Below, piece after piece: positions 26,126 through 34,719 of a stretch of 64,000 bases of DNA (positions within the stretch are counted from its first letter, which is position 1; each line of letters starts with the position of its first letter). Origin of the DNA: an uncultured Flaviramulus sp. (GTDB lineage Bacteria; Bacteroidota; Bacteroidia; Flavobacteriales; Flavobacteriaceae); the NCBI GenBank assembly GCA_947501105.1, contig CANMUP010000002.1, positions 186,001 through 250,000 on the forward strand, in the 5' to 3' direction. The notes beneath the pieces were generated by a model, which worked only from the letters and a program-made list of their open reading frames with translations, was not told where the DNA came from and did not search any database. A program made the position numbers and the translations under genes.

Positions 26126-28417
26126 ATGAAGGTTTGTATAGCGGAAAAACCAAGTGTAGCAAGAGAAATAGCAACGGTGTTAGGAGCTAATACCAAACGC
26201 GATGGTTATTATGAAGGTAATGGTTATGCAATTACCTATACTTTTGGACATTTATGTACTTTAAAAGAACCTAACGATTATAAGCCCTATTGGAAAAGCT
26301 GGGATTTGAATAATTTACCTATGCTTCCTGAAAAATTTGAAACCAAAGTGGTAGCGAATTCAGGCATTCAAAAACAATTTAATATTGTAAAAAGCTTATT
26401 TGATAAAGCCGAAGTAGTTATAAACTGCGGGGATGCAGGTCAAGAAGGAGAGCTTATTCAACGTTGGGTGATGAATGAAGCTAACTATAAAGGAGAGGTG
26501 CAACGTTTGTGGATTTCCTCGTTAACTACCGAAGCGATCAAAGAAGGGTTTCAAAATTTAAAGCCAGCTTCAGATTATGATAATTTATACTACGCAGGAT
26601 TTTCCAGAGCTATTGGTGATTGGCTTTTAGGAATGAATGCCACCAGATTATATACTGTAAAGCATGGTGGTTATAAACAAGTGTTGTCTGTAGGCCGTGT
26701 GCAAACACCTACGTTAGCTATAGTTGTAAATAGATTTGCGGCCATTGAAAACTTTAAGCCGCAACCCTATTGGGAGTTGCAAACGCTTTATCGGGATACA
26801 CTTTTTAGTTACGAAGAAGGACGTTTTCTTAAAAAGGAGGATGGTGAAGCTTTAGCTAATAAAGTTAAAGAAAGCGAGTTTGAAATAGAATCTATTACCA
26901 AAAAGAAAGGAAAAGAATATGCACCCAAACTATTCGATTTGACCGGTTTGCAGGTGTATTGTAATACTAAATTTGGTTTTTCGGCAGACGAAACACTTAA
27001 AATTGTTCAGAAGTTATATGAACAAAAAGTGGTGACGTATCCAAGAGTTGATACCACGTTTTTGCCTAATGATGTGTACCCTAAAGTTGCTGGTATTCTT
27101 CAAAAAATAACGAATTATTCAAAGTTAACACAACCACTTTTAGGAAAGCCTATTAAAAAATCAACAAAAGTATTTAATGATAAAAAAGTAACCGATCATC
27201 ATGCTATAATTCCAACTGGCATTCAAATTAATTTGCAATATAATCAACAACAAGTTTACGATATTGTCGTAAAGCGTTTTATAGCTGTTTTTTACGATGA
27301 TTGTGCAGTATCTAACACTACGGTTTTGGGAAGTGCTGCAAAAGTGGTTTTTAAAACCACAGGAAAAGAAATTTTAGAGAAAGGATGGAGAATTGTCTTT
27401 GAAAATTCTGATAAAAAAGAAAAAGAATCTGGTATTTTGCCAACGTTTGAAAAGGGAGAAAAGGGGCCTCATGAACCTTCGTTTTTAGAAAAAGAAACCA
27501 AACCACCAAATCAGTTTACCGAAGCCTCTTTATTGCGTGCTATGGAAACTGCCGGCAAACATGTTGACGATGAAGAGTTACGCGATTTAATGAAAGAAAA
27601 TGGTATTGGGAGACCATCAACTCGTGCCAATATTATTGAAACATTATTCAAAAGAAAATATATAAAGCGTAATAAAAAGCAAGTGTTGCCTACAGTTACA
27701 GGTGTTCAGTTGATAGAAACGATTCAAAATGAATTATTAAAATCTGCTGAATTAACTGGGTCTTGGGAAAAGCAATTAAAAGATATTGAAAAAGGCAAAT
27801 TTAGCGCGAGTGCCTTTATAAGAAATATGAAACGAATGGTAGATGCCTTGGTATACGAAGTTCGAAGCGAGACAAAACGTGCAAACATATCTCAAGCTAC
27901 AGTAATCAAAAATAGAACTGATAAAGCTTCAACTAAAAAGTCGATAGGTATAACTTCTGAAGGCTGCCCTAAATGCAAAGAAGGAACTCTTATTAAAGGC
28001 AAAACTGCTTATGGATGTAGTATGTATAAGTCAGGGTGTGATTTTGTGTTACCTTTTAATTTTAGTGGGAAAAAAGTTTCAGAAAAACAATTTATAAGAT
28101 TACTTCAAAAAGGAAGTACTGTTAATTTAAAAGGTTTTAAAACGGATTCTGGGAAGGTTGAAGGGTTAATTCGTTTTGATGATAGTTTTAAGTTGAAATT
28201 TGAACCCAAAATAAATTCCGCGGAAGCAAAAACTAAAGACTTATCTTGCCCGAAGTGTGTAAAAGGAACAGTTATAAAAGGAAAAACAGCTTATGGATGT
28301 AGTGATTACAAATTGGGTTGTGATTTTAAAATGACTTTTGAAGCTGTAAGAGCTAAAATAAGCGGACAAACACCAACCAAGGAATTGGTTTATAATATTT
28401 TGAATGGAAGCCTTTAA
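26126..28417 (+). CDS. topB: DNA topoisomerase III
   Basis: This 763-residue type IA topoisomerase has the Toprim domain at the N-terminus (MKVCIAEKPSVAREIA; NCGDAGQEGELIQRWV), the catalytic tyrosine in VVTYPRVDTTFLP, then the conserved RPSTRANIIETLFKRKYI. Two C-terminal Cys4 zinc-finger-like repeats follow (CPKCKEGTLIKGKTAYGC and CPKCVKGTVIKGKTAYGC), each with a fourth Cys in GCDF. It relaxes negative supercoils and decatenates DNA. It lies alone upstream of a pseudouridine synthase gene that overlaps its last 14 bases. Confidence 0.95.
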   Translation: MKVCIAEKPSVAREIATVLGANTKRDGYYEGNGYAITYTFGHLCTLKEPNDYKPYWKSWDLNNLPMLPEKFETKVVANSGIQKQFNIVKSLFDKAEVVINCGDAGQEGELIQRWVMNEANYKGEVQRLWISSLTTEAIKEGFQNLKPASDYDNLYYAGFSRAIGDWLLGMNATRLYTVKHGGYKQVLSVGRVQTPTLAIVVNRFAAIENFKPQPYWELQTLYRDTLFSYEEGRFLKKEDGEALANKVKESEFEIESITKKKGKEYAPKLFDLTGLQVYCNTKFGFSADETLKIVQKLYEQKVVTYPRVDTTFLPNDVYPKVAGILQKITNYSKLTQPLLGKPIKKSTKVFNDKKVTDHHAIIPTGIQINLQYNQQQVYDIVVKRFIAVFYDDCAVSNTTVLGSAAKVVFKTTGKEILEKGWRIVFENSDKKEKESGILPTFEKGEKGPHEPSFLEKETKPPNQFTEASLLRAMETAGKHVDDEELRDLMKENGIGRPSTRANIIETLFKRKYIKRNKKQVLPTVTGVQLIETIQNELLKSAELTGSWEKQLKDIEKGKFSASAFIRNMKRMVDALVYEVRSETKRANISQATVIKNRTDKASTKKSIGITSEGCPKCKEGTLIKGKTAYGCSMYKSGCDFVLPFNFSGKKVSEKQFIRLLQKGSTVNLKGFKTDSGKVEGLIRFDDSFKLKFEPKINSAEAKTKDLSCPKCVKGTVIKGKTAYGCSDYKLGCDFKMTFEAVRAKISGQTPTKELVYNILNGSL

Positions 28418-28991
28418 ATTAGAGCACAGACATTTTATTATCTATAAGCCTTATGGATATTTAAGTCAGTTTAAAAGTCATGATTCTAAACAACAATCAA
28501 AAAAATTTCTAGGGAATCTTTATGATTTTCCTGAAAATGCTATGGCTATAGGTCGTTTAGATGAAAAATCGGAAGGTTTATTGTTAATTACTACAGATGG
28601 TAAGACAAGCTATTTTGTAAATGGCCAAAAAGTTGAAAAGGAATACTATGCGCAGGTTGATGGCGATATTTCCGCGAAAGCGATAGAACAATTAAAGAGC
28701 GGTGTAGAAATTGGTTTTGATGGTAAAAAATATCAAACCAAGCCTTGTATAGCGGTTAAGTTAAATGAAACTCCAAGCTTACCTAAACGCTCACAAAAAA
28801 TTAGAGATGATAGGCATGGACCGACATCTTGGGTGTCAATAACATTAAACGAAGGTAAATTTCGTCAAGTACGAAAAATGACATCTGCAGTTGGGTTTCC
28901 TACATTGCGCTTAGTTCGAGTTAGAGTAGGGGATTATCAGCTCGGTAAAATGCAAGCAGGTGATGTTGTTGAGGTTGATAATTTTTTTTAA
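28404..28991 (+). CDS. rRNA large-subunit pseudouridine synthase, RluE-like
   Basis: This 195-residue single-domain RsuA/RluE-type pseudouridine synthase has no S4 domain. The catalytic Asp is in IGRLDEKSEGLLLITTDG, with KPYGYLSQF upstream and NEGKFRQVRKMTSAVGFPTLRLVRVRVGDYQL downstream. RluE modifies U2457 of 23S rRNA in E. coli; the site here is inferred only. The gene starts inside the last codons of topB, which suggests translational coupling. Confidence 0.9.
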   Translation: MEAFKLEHRHFIIYKPYGYLSQFKSHDSKQQSKKFLGNLYDFPENAMAIGRLDEKSEGLLLITTDGKTSYFVNGQKVEKEYYAQVDGDISAKAIEQLKSGVEIGFDGKKYQTKPCIAVKLNETPSLPKRSQKIRDDRHGPTSWVSITLNEGKFRQVRKMTSAVGFPTLRLVRVRVGDYQLGKMQAGDVVEVDNFF

Positions 28992-29629
28992 TCCTCTAGT
29001 TTTTTAAGTTCTTTATAATTTTTGTTTAAGCGTTTTAGTAAAATGCCGTAAACTAACCAATAGAAGAAAAGAAGAATACCAATTGCAACTGCTAATAATA
29101 ATACTGTTACTATAATAATTCCTGCATAAAATTTAAAAGCCTCTCCGTTAGCTGCAGCTTGATTTACTTGAGCTATTACTTCCTGATCTCTATCAAACTC
29201 TAGAAATAAAACAACTACGGTAGATATAACGAGATAAATCAAATTGAATGCAACATATTGCTTTACGGTTTTTCTTGTTTTTAGGATGTTCTCCATTAAA
29301 ATTTTGGCATTGTCTATTGCCGAAATTGTTTTGTAATTCTTAAAAAACAAATAGAAAAAATAACCTAAAATTATGTAGCCAGCTATCATCAAAGGTATTA
29401 AAACAGCATCTGCATCATATTGCTCAAAGCGTTTCATACTTTCGGTATCTTTTAAGAAAAAAGAAATGAAAGTCCAGAAAGCAAACTCTAGCAAGCTTAT
29501 AATAAATATCCATTTTACGATAGAAGACGATTTTTTTAAAATCATCTTATAAATCTCATTATAAGATAATTTCGGAAACGTATTATCGTCTTTTTTCCAA
29601 TCTTTTTTTAATAAATCTAATTCATCCAT
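28988..29629 (-). CDS. sigma-factor-linked membrane protein of unknown function
   Basis: This 213-residue protein has a charged N-terminal cytoplasmic part (MDELDLLKKDWKKDDNTFPKLSYNEIYKM), then four membrane helices. It starts 4 bp after the sigma factor gene, which is the usual position of an anti-sigma factor, but there is no zinc-binding anti-sigma motif (HxxxCxxC). I therefore call it only a candidate regulator of the adjacent sigma factor. It ends 4 bp inside the converging pseudouridine synthase gene. Confidence 0.75.
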   Translation of the reverse strand: MDELDLLKKDWKKDDNTFPKLSYNEIYKMILKKSSSIVKWIFIISLLEFAFWTFISFFLKDTESMKRFEQYDADAVLIPLMIAGYIILGYFFYLFFKNYKTISAIDNAKILMENILKTRKTVKQYVAFNLIYLVISTVVVLFLEFDRDQEVIAQVNQAAANGEAFKFYAGIIIVTVLLLAVAIGILLFFYWLVYGILLKRLNKNYKELKKLED

Positions 29630-29633
29630 AGTA

Positions 29634-30128
29634 TTACGGATTTAGTATGGTTCTTAGTTTTGTTTTAATTCTATTCATTTTCACACGTGCATTCACTTCA
29701 CTAATACCTAAGGTTTCACTAATTTCTCTATAATCTTTGTCTTCTAAATACAAGAAAACAAGCGCTTTTTCAATATCATTTAATTGATGTACTGCTTTAT
29801 AAAGGACTTTTAATTGTTGCTCTTCAGTATCGTCATAATCTTCTGCCTTTATTTTAAACTCAACACCTTCAAAATTTTGTGTGTTTATGCTTCGTTTAGA
29901 TTTTCTGTAAAGTGTAATGGCAGTATTTAAACCAACACGATACATCCAAGTACTAAATTTTGCATCACCACGAAATTTCGGGTAAGCTTTCCAAAGTTGT
30001 ATGGTTATTTCTTGAAATAAATCATTATGAGCATCATAATTATTAGTATACAACCGGCATACCTTATGTATAATGTTTTGATGCTTTTCTAGCAATTCAA
30101 CAAAACTATGTTCAAGTTCTTTATTCAA
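29634..30128 (-). CDS. ECF-type RNA polymerase sigma factor
   Basis: This 164-residue sigma-70 family protein has region 2 (NNYDAHNDLFQEITIQLWKAYPKFRGDAKFSTWMYRVGLN) and region 4 (EKALVFLYLEDKDYREISETLGISEVNARVKMNRIKTKL) and no region 1 or 3, so it is an ECF factor. The membrane protein gene 4 bp downstream probably modulates its activity. The target regulon is unknown. Confidence 0.93.
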   Translation of the reverse strand: MNKELEHSFVELLEKHQNIIHKVCRLYTNNYDAHNDLFQEITIQLWKAYPKFRGDAKFSTWMYRVGLNTAITLYRKSKRSINTQNFEGVEFKIKAEDYDDTEEQQLKVLYKAVHQLNDIEKALVFLYLEDKDYREISETLGISEVNARVKMNRIKTKLRTILNP

Positions 30129-30309
30129 TTTGATGGTTTAGTTACAAGGTAAGTAGCTTAAATATTTAAAATGTTACAACTAGCTTAAAATAATATTTAA
30201 AAGTAGTGTATAAATTGGTCATATCAATTCTTATTTAAAGGAACTGTAAAAGAAAATAATGATTTTTTTCTTTGTATGAAATATAAAAATAAATATAGTT
30301 ATACTATGA

Positions 30310-30338
30310 TTTCCTTTTCTATTGAAATAGAAAGGAAA
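30310..30338. repeat. inverted repeat upstream of the NDH-2 promoter
   Basis: TTTCCTTTTCTAT and ATAGAAAGGAAA pair with one bulged T around TGAA. It ends 24 bp before the -33 element of the NADH dehydrogenase promoter, so it could be an operator or transcript boundary. It lies in the 293-bp gap between the sigma factor and the NADH dehydrogenase gene; the rest of that gap shows nothing else I can name. Confidence 0.5.
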
Positions 30339-30361
30339 AAAGGGTGTTTTGTTGCTGTTCT

Positions 30362-30394
30362 TTTGGGTAAGAATTGGTATTAATAGTATCTTTG
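30362..30394 (+). promoter_or_regulatory. Bacteroidota-type promoter of the NADH dehydrogenase gene
   Basis: A -33 box TTTG (30362-30365) and a -7 box TATCTTTG (30387-30394, exact TAnnTTTG) are separated by 21 bp. Transcription would begin near 30400, which decides the gene start: only the ATG at 30422 lies downstream. Confidence 0.75.
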
Positions 30395-30421
30395 TGTTAT
30401 AATACTTTTAGATACTTTTTC

Positions 30422-31699
30422 ATGAATATTCCCCAATCAAGTTTGCCAAGAGTTGTTATTGTTGGCGGAGGTTTTGCTGGTATTAATTTGGCAAAAACCC
30501 TAGCTAATAAAAAAGTTCAAGTTGTATTAATTGATAAGCGTAATTATCACACCTTTCAACCTTTATTATATCAAGTGTCCTCTGCCGGCCTAGAACCAGA
30601 TTCTATAGCTTACCCACTTAGAAAAATAATTAAGAAACATAAAAACACATTTTTCCGTTTAGCTGAAGTTGAAAATATTGATACTGAAAATCAAGAAATT
30701 ACCACTAGCATTGGGATTTTGAATTTTGATTATTTAGTAATTGCCACTGGAACGAAAACCAACTATTTTGGTAATAAATCAATTGAAACTTACAGTATGC
30801 CTATGAAAAAGGTGCCACAAGCTTTGAATATTAGAAGCTTGATTTTGCAAAATTTTGAGGAGGCAGCTATAACAAACGATAAAGCATATAGAAAAGCTTT
30901 ATTGAATTTTGTTATTGTTGGAGGCGGACCAACAGGGGTTGAGTTAGCAGGAGCTATTGCAGAGCTTAAAAATCATATTTTGCCAAGAGATTATCGAGAT
31001 TTGAATGCTAATGATATGCAAATATATTTGCTTGAAGGGAGTCCTCGTGTTTTACCAACTATGAGTGAACATGCTTCAACAAAGGCTGAGCAATTTCTTA
31101 AAAAACTTGGTGTGCATGTGAAATGTGATACGTTTGTTAAAGATTACGATGGTAAAAAAGTGCTTACTAATTCAAGCCTGGAAATGGAATCTGAAACATT
31201 AATTTGGGCTGCTGGTGTTACAGGAAATCCTGTTAAAGGCCTACATGGAAAATCTTTGTTAGATCGTATAAATCGATACAAAGTTAATGCGTTTAATCAG
31301 GTGGAAGGTTATACTAATATTTTTGCTTTAGGCGACATTGCTTCGATGCAAACTGAGGACTACCCTAAAGGGCATCCACAGGTTGCACAACCTGCTATTC
31401 AACAAGGCGAACTTCTAGGAAAAAATTTAATAAAATTAATTGAAGGAAAGCCTCTTAAAAAATTCAAATATAAAGACAAAGGTTCGATGGCAACCGTGGG
31501 TAGAAATAAAGCCGTAGTCGATTTAAAACATTATAAGTTTGCTGGATTTTTTGCTTGGTTTGTTTGGATGTTTATTCACCTTATGGCATTGGTTGGCTTT
31601 AGAAATAGAGTAGTGGTTTTCTTTAATTGGTGCTACAATTACATCAACTTTGATAAAGCTGCACGACTAATTATACGTCCATTTCATAAATTAAATTAA
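30422..31699 (+). CDS. type II NADH:quinone oxidoreductase (NDH-2-like)
   Basis: This 425-residue FAD protein has two dinucleotide folds: VVIVGGGFAGINLAKTL near the N-terminus (FAD) and FVIVGGGPTGVELAGAIAEL in the middle (NADH). The segment NIFALGDIASMQ completes the FAD site, and the C-terminal hydrophobic helices (FFAWFVWMFIHLMALVGF) anchor the enzyme to the membrane. It feeds NADH electrons to menaquinone without proton pumping. I chose ATG 30422 because the longer frame starts inside the promoter with TTG at 30374. Confidence 0.92.
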   Translation: MNIPQSSLPRVVIVGGGFAGINLAKTLANKKVQVVLIDKRNYHTFQPLLYQVSSAGLEPDSIAYPLRKIIKKHKNTFFRLAEVENIDTENQEITTSIGILNFDYLVIATGTKTNYFGNKSIETYSMPMKKVPQALNIRSLILQNFEEAAITNDKAYRKALLNFVIVGGGPTGVELAGAIAELKNHILPRDYRDLNANDMQIYLLEGSPRVLPTMSEHASTKAEQFLKKLGVHVKCDTFVKDYDGKKVLTNSSLEMESETLIWAAGVTGNPVKGLHGKSLLDRINRYKVNAFNQVEGYTNIFALGDIASMQTEDYPKGHPQVAQPAIQQGELLGKNLIKLIEGKPLKKFKYKDKGSMATVGRNKAVVDLKHYKFAGFFAWFVWMFIHLMALVGFRNRVVVFFNWCYNYINFDKAARLIIRPFHKLN

Positions 31700-31747
31700 C
31701 ACTTTAATTTTTATTGATTAACCATCTGATTAATAATTAATTAATTT

Positions 31748-31779
31748 AACACAATAGATTTTGTCTATTGTTGTTTTTT
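31748..31779 (+). terminator. terminator after the NADH dehydrogenase gene
   Basis: CAATAGA and TCTATTG form a stem with a 5-nt loop followed by TTGTTTTTT. It overlaps the last codons of the converging lysoplasmalogenase-like gene. Confidence 0.72.
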
Positions 31780-32433
31780 AATGCCTAAAACGATAAATAA
31801 TTGAGCAATTGAGTAGGTAAGCATAATACTAATACCGGAAAAAGGTAAAGGCTTGTGGAATTTATTTAAAGCCAATAAACTATCCGAAGTTATAAAAAAA
31901 AGTGCACCTAAAAAAACTAAAACGAAACTACTTTTTGGGACGCTTCCTTTTCGAATAAAAGCGGTTATTACCATCGATAAAATCACAACCATATATATTA
32001 TAACTGGCACTAATAAATCGCCTAGGCCATCCTTTAAAAAGTAAAATAATCCAGCTGCATAAATGAGTAATATAACGACTAATAAAACAGCATTATTTGA
32101 ACTGTTTTTCTTTTTTAAAAATGTAAAAACATACATAAGGTGAGCTAGTAAAAAAGATACTAATCCACCAATAAAAAAGCTAGTTGATTCATCTGCAAAC
32201 ATTAAAAGGATATCCCCAAAAAGAGATAACGCTAATGCCAAAAAAGTTAACTGTTTTGTTTTTATGTCAAGATGCTTTCCGTATTTCCAAAAGAAAAAAA
32301 TAAGCGATATTAAAATTAGAGGTTTGGTTAAATAATGAAATGTTGTTAAGGTTTCAATATTATCACAAACTAATTCTGCAATAACAATAATTAAGAAAAT
32401 TAATGAGAATGATTTTTCAGTTTTGGAAAGCAT
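31765..32433 (-). CDS. YhhN-family (lysoplasmalogenase-like) membrane protein
   Basis: This 222-residue protein has about seven to eight membrane helices with the YhhN pattern: YLTKPLILISLIFFFWKYG, FLALALSLFGDILLMF and GALFFITSDSLLALNKF. I use ATG at 32433 (MLSKTEKSF); the longer frame begins with TTG at 32460. Family members hydrolyse the vinyl-ether bond of lysoplasmalogens. Whether this organism has such lipids is not shown here. Confidence 0.85.
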   Translation of the reverse strand: MLSKTEKSFSLIFLIIVIAELVCDNIETLTTFHYLTKPLILISLIFFFWKYGKHLDIKTKQLTFLALALSLFGDILLMFADESTSFFIGGLVSFLLAHLMYVFTFLKKKNSSNNAVLLVVILLIYAAGLFYFLKDGLGDLLVPVIIYMVVILSMVITAFIRKGSVPKSSFVLVFLGALFFITSDSLLALNKFHKPLPFSGISIMLTYSIAQLFIVLGIKKQQ

Positions 32434-32562
32434 ACAATTGATTTTATCAAATATATTCAATTCATCATTAAAATTTTACAATTCGGTTAGTATTAGTTTT
32501 TTCAAAACGGTATATGCTTCAATTTTGTTTCATCAATTAAAAACGAACTAACCATTTATAAA

Positions 32563-34716
32563 ATGAAAAATCTATTATTAATTTTAAGTTTAATTACTTC
32601 AACTCAGTTTTCTGCTCAAAGTGTTATCAACGGAAAAGTTACAGATAACAAAGGCTTTCCAATTTCTGGAGCAAACGTTTATTTAGATGCTACATACGAC
32701 GGAAGTACAACCGACGAGAATGGTTTGTTTTCTTTTAAAACTGAAGAAACTGGCACACAAACCTTAATTGTATCCTTTTTGTCTTTTGAGACATTTACAA
32801 TGGTTGGTGACATTTCATATATGAAAGATTTAGCCATTAAACTTCGAGAAGATATTAGTGCTTTAGATGCCGTTGTTTTATCTGCGGGTACATTTGCTGC
32901 TGGCGATAATAGTAAAGTGAATGTGTTAAAACCTTTAGATGTTGTAACTACCGCGAGTGCTTTAGGCGATTTTGTTGGCGCTTTGCAAACATTACCTGGC
33001 ACAACCACTGTTGCAGAAGATGGGCGTTTATTTGTTCGTGGAGGTGAAGCCGAAGAAACGCAAATATTCATAGATGGTATTCGTGTGTTTACACCATATT
33101 CGCCAACAACTAATAACACGCCAACTCGTGGTAGATATTCGCCATTTTTATTTGATGGTATCACATTTTCTACGGGAGGTTATTCTGCAGAATTTGGTCA
33201 AGCACTATCAAGTGTGTTGTTGTTAAATACTATTGACGAACCAGATCAAGAAAAAACAGATATAGGAATTATGAGTGTTGGCGCGACACTTGGAAATACT
33301 CAAAAGTGGAATAAGAGCTCTCTTAGTGTTAATGCATCTTATATAAACTTAGCACCATATATTGCTTTGTTTCCTGATAGAAATGATTGGAAAAAACCTT
33401 TTGAGACACTTTCTGGTGAAGCAGTATTCAGAAAAAAAACCGACTCTGGGTTGTTTAAGCTTTATGGCGCTTTTGATACTACAAATTTTGAGTTAACTCA
33501 AGAAGATATTAATTACAGCGAAGGGTTAGATTTTAAATTGAAAAACAAAAATTTATATTTTAATGGTTCATATCAAGGTGTTTTGAATGATAACTGGACT
33601 TTATTTGGAGGTTTAAGCTATACTCACGGAAATAATAATATTAATATTATGGATAGTGATATTGAGGATTCAGAAAACTCAGTACACGCAAAACTTAAAT
33701 TTAAAAACAGAATAAGTAACCGTTTTAAACTGTACTTTGGAGCTGAGTATTTTGCAACAGATTTTGATGAAACTTATGCCGATGATTTAGTTAATCCTGT
33801 AACTTATGGTTATAGCGATAATATAGCAGCAGCATTTGCAGAGGCAGATATTTTCTTATCTAAAAAACTAGCCTTTAAAACAGGATTACGCGCAGAGTAT
33901 GTTGAGATTTTTAAAGATTTTACTTTAGCTCCTAGGTTGTCATTAGCTTATAAAACATCTGGAAAAAGTCAATTGTCATTAGCATATGGTAATTTTTATC
34001 AAAATCCATCAAGTTATATTTTGAAGTTTAATCAAAATTTAAAACCACAAAATACATCACATTACATTTTTAACTATCAATATAATGCCGATAGAAAAAT
34101 ATTTAGAGCCGAAGCCTATTACAAAAAGTATGATAATTTAGTTAAGTTTAATGATGAGTTTCCTGATTTCAATAGCAATTATAACAATGAAGGCAACGGT
34201 TTTGCAAAAGGTATCGATTTCTTTTGGAGAGATAGTAAAAGCATCAAAAATTTCGATTATTGGATAAGCTACTCATTCTTAGACACTAAACGTGATTATA
34301 GAAATTATCAAGCTAATGCACAACCAAATTTTGCGAATACACATAATCTATCGGTAGTTGGTAAATACTGGATTAACGATTGGCGCAGTCAAGTTGGATT
34401 TAGTTATGGCTTTGCCTCTGGAAGAACATATACCAATCCTATCGAACCAGGGTTTTTAAATAACAAAACAAAGGCTTACAACAGTTTAAGTGTGAATTGG
34501 GCATATTTAATAAGTCCGCAAAAAATTCTATATGCTTCAGTAAATAACGTATTAGGTTTTAAAAATGTTAACGGCTATCAATATGCAAATACGCCAAATG
34601 TAAACGGCGATTTTGCAAGACGTACGTTACAGCCAGCGGCAGATCAATTCTTTTTTGTTGGCTTCTTTTGGACGATTAGCGAGGATAAAAAAAGTAACCA
34701 ATTGGATAATTTATAA
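32563..34716 (+). CDS. TonB-dependent receptor with CarboxypepD_reg-like N-terminus
   Basis: This 717-residue outer-membrane receptor has a signal peptide (to about STQFSAQS), a carboxypeptidase-regulatory-like domain (residues 20-95: VINGKVTDNKGFPISGANVYLDATYDG...), a plug domain (about 125-215, with RGGEAEETQIFIDGIRV) and a beta-barrel ending in aromatic residues. No TonB-dependent transducer extension or SusD partner gene is next to it. The ligand is unknown. It converges with a sulfatase gene 3 bp away, and tonB lies 1.8 kb downstream. Confidence 0.92.
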   Translation: MKNLLLILSLITSTQFSAQSVINGKVTDNKGFPISGANVYLDATYDGSTTDENGLFSFKTEETGTQTLIVSFLSFETFTMVGDISYMKDLAIKLREDISALDAVVLSAGTFAAGDNSKVNVLKPLDVVTTASALGDFVGALQTLPGTTTVAEDGRLFVRGGEAEETQIFIDGIRVFTPYSPTTNNTPTRGRYSPFLFDGITFSTGGYSAEFGQALSSVLLLNTIDEPDQEKTDIGIMSVGATLGNTQKWNKSSLSVNASYINLAPYIALFPDRNDWKKPFETLSGEAVFRKKTDSGLFKLYGAFDTTNFELTQEDINYSEGLDFKLKNKNLYFNGSYQGVLNDNWTLFGGLSYTHGNNNINIMDSDIEDSENSVHAKLKFKNRISNRFKLYFGAEYFATDFDETYADDLVNPVTYGYSDNIAAAFAEADIFLSKKLAFKTGLRAEYVEIFKDFTLAPRLSLAYKTSGKSQLSLAYGNFYQNPSSYILKFNQNLKPQNTSHYIFNYQYNADRKIFRAEAYYKKYDNLVKFNDEFPDFNSNYNNEGNGFAKGIDFFWRDSKSIKNFDYWISYSFLDTKRDYRNYQANAQPNFANTHNLSVVGKYWINDWRSQVGFSYGFASGRTYTNPIEPGFLNNKTKAYNSLSVNWAYLISPQKILYASVNNVLGFKNVNGYQYANTPNVNGDFARRTLQPAADQFFFVGFFWTISEDKKSNQLDNL

Positions 34717-34719
34717 ACC

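Noticed and set aside
30374-30421. Upstream extension of the NDH-2 frame from a TTG codon.
   Set aside because: This stretch contains the -7 element, so it cannot be translated from the mapped-type promoter.
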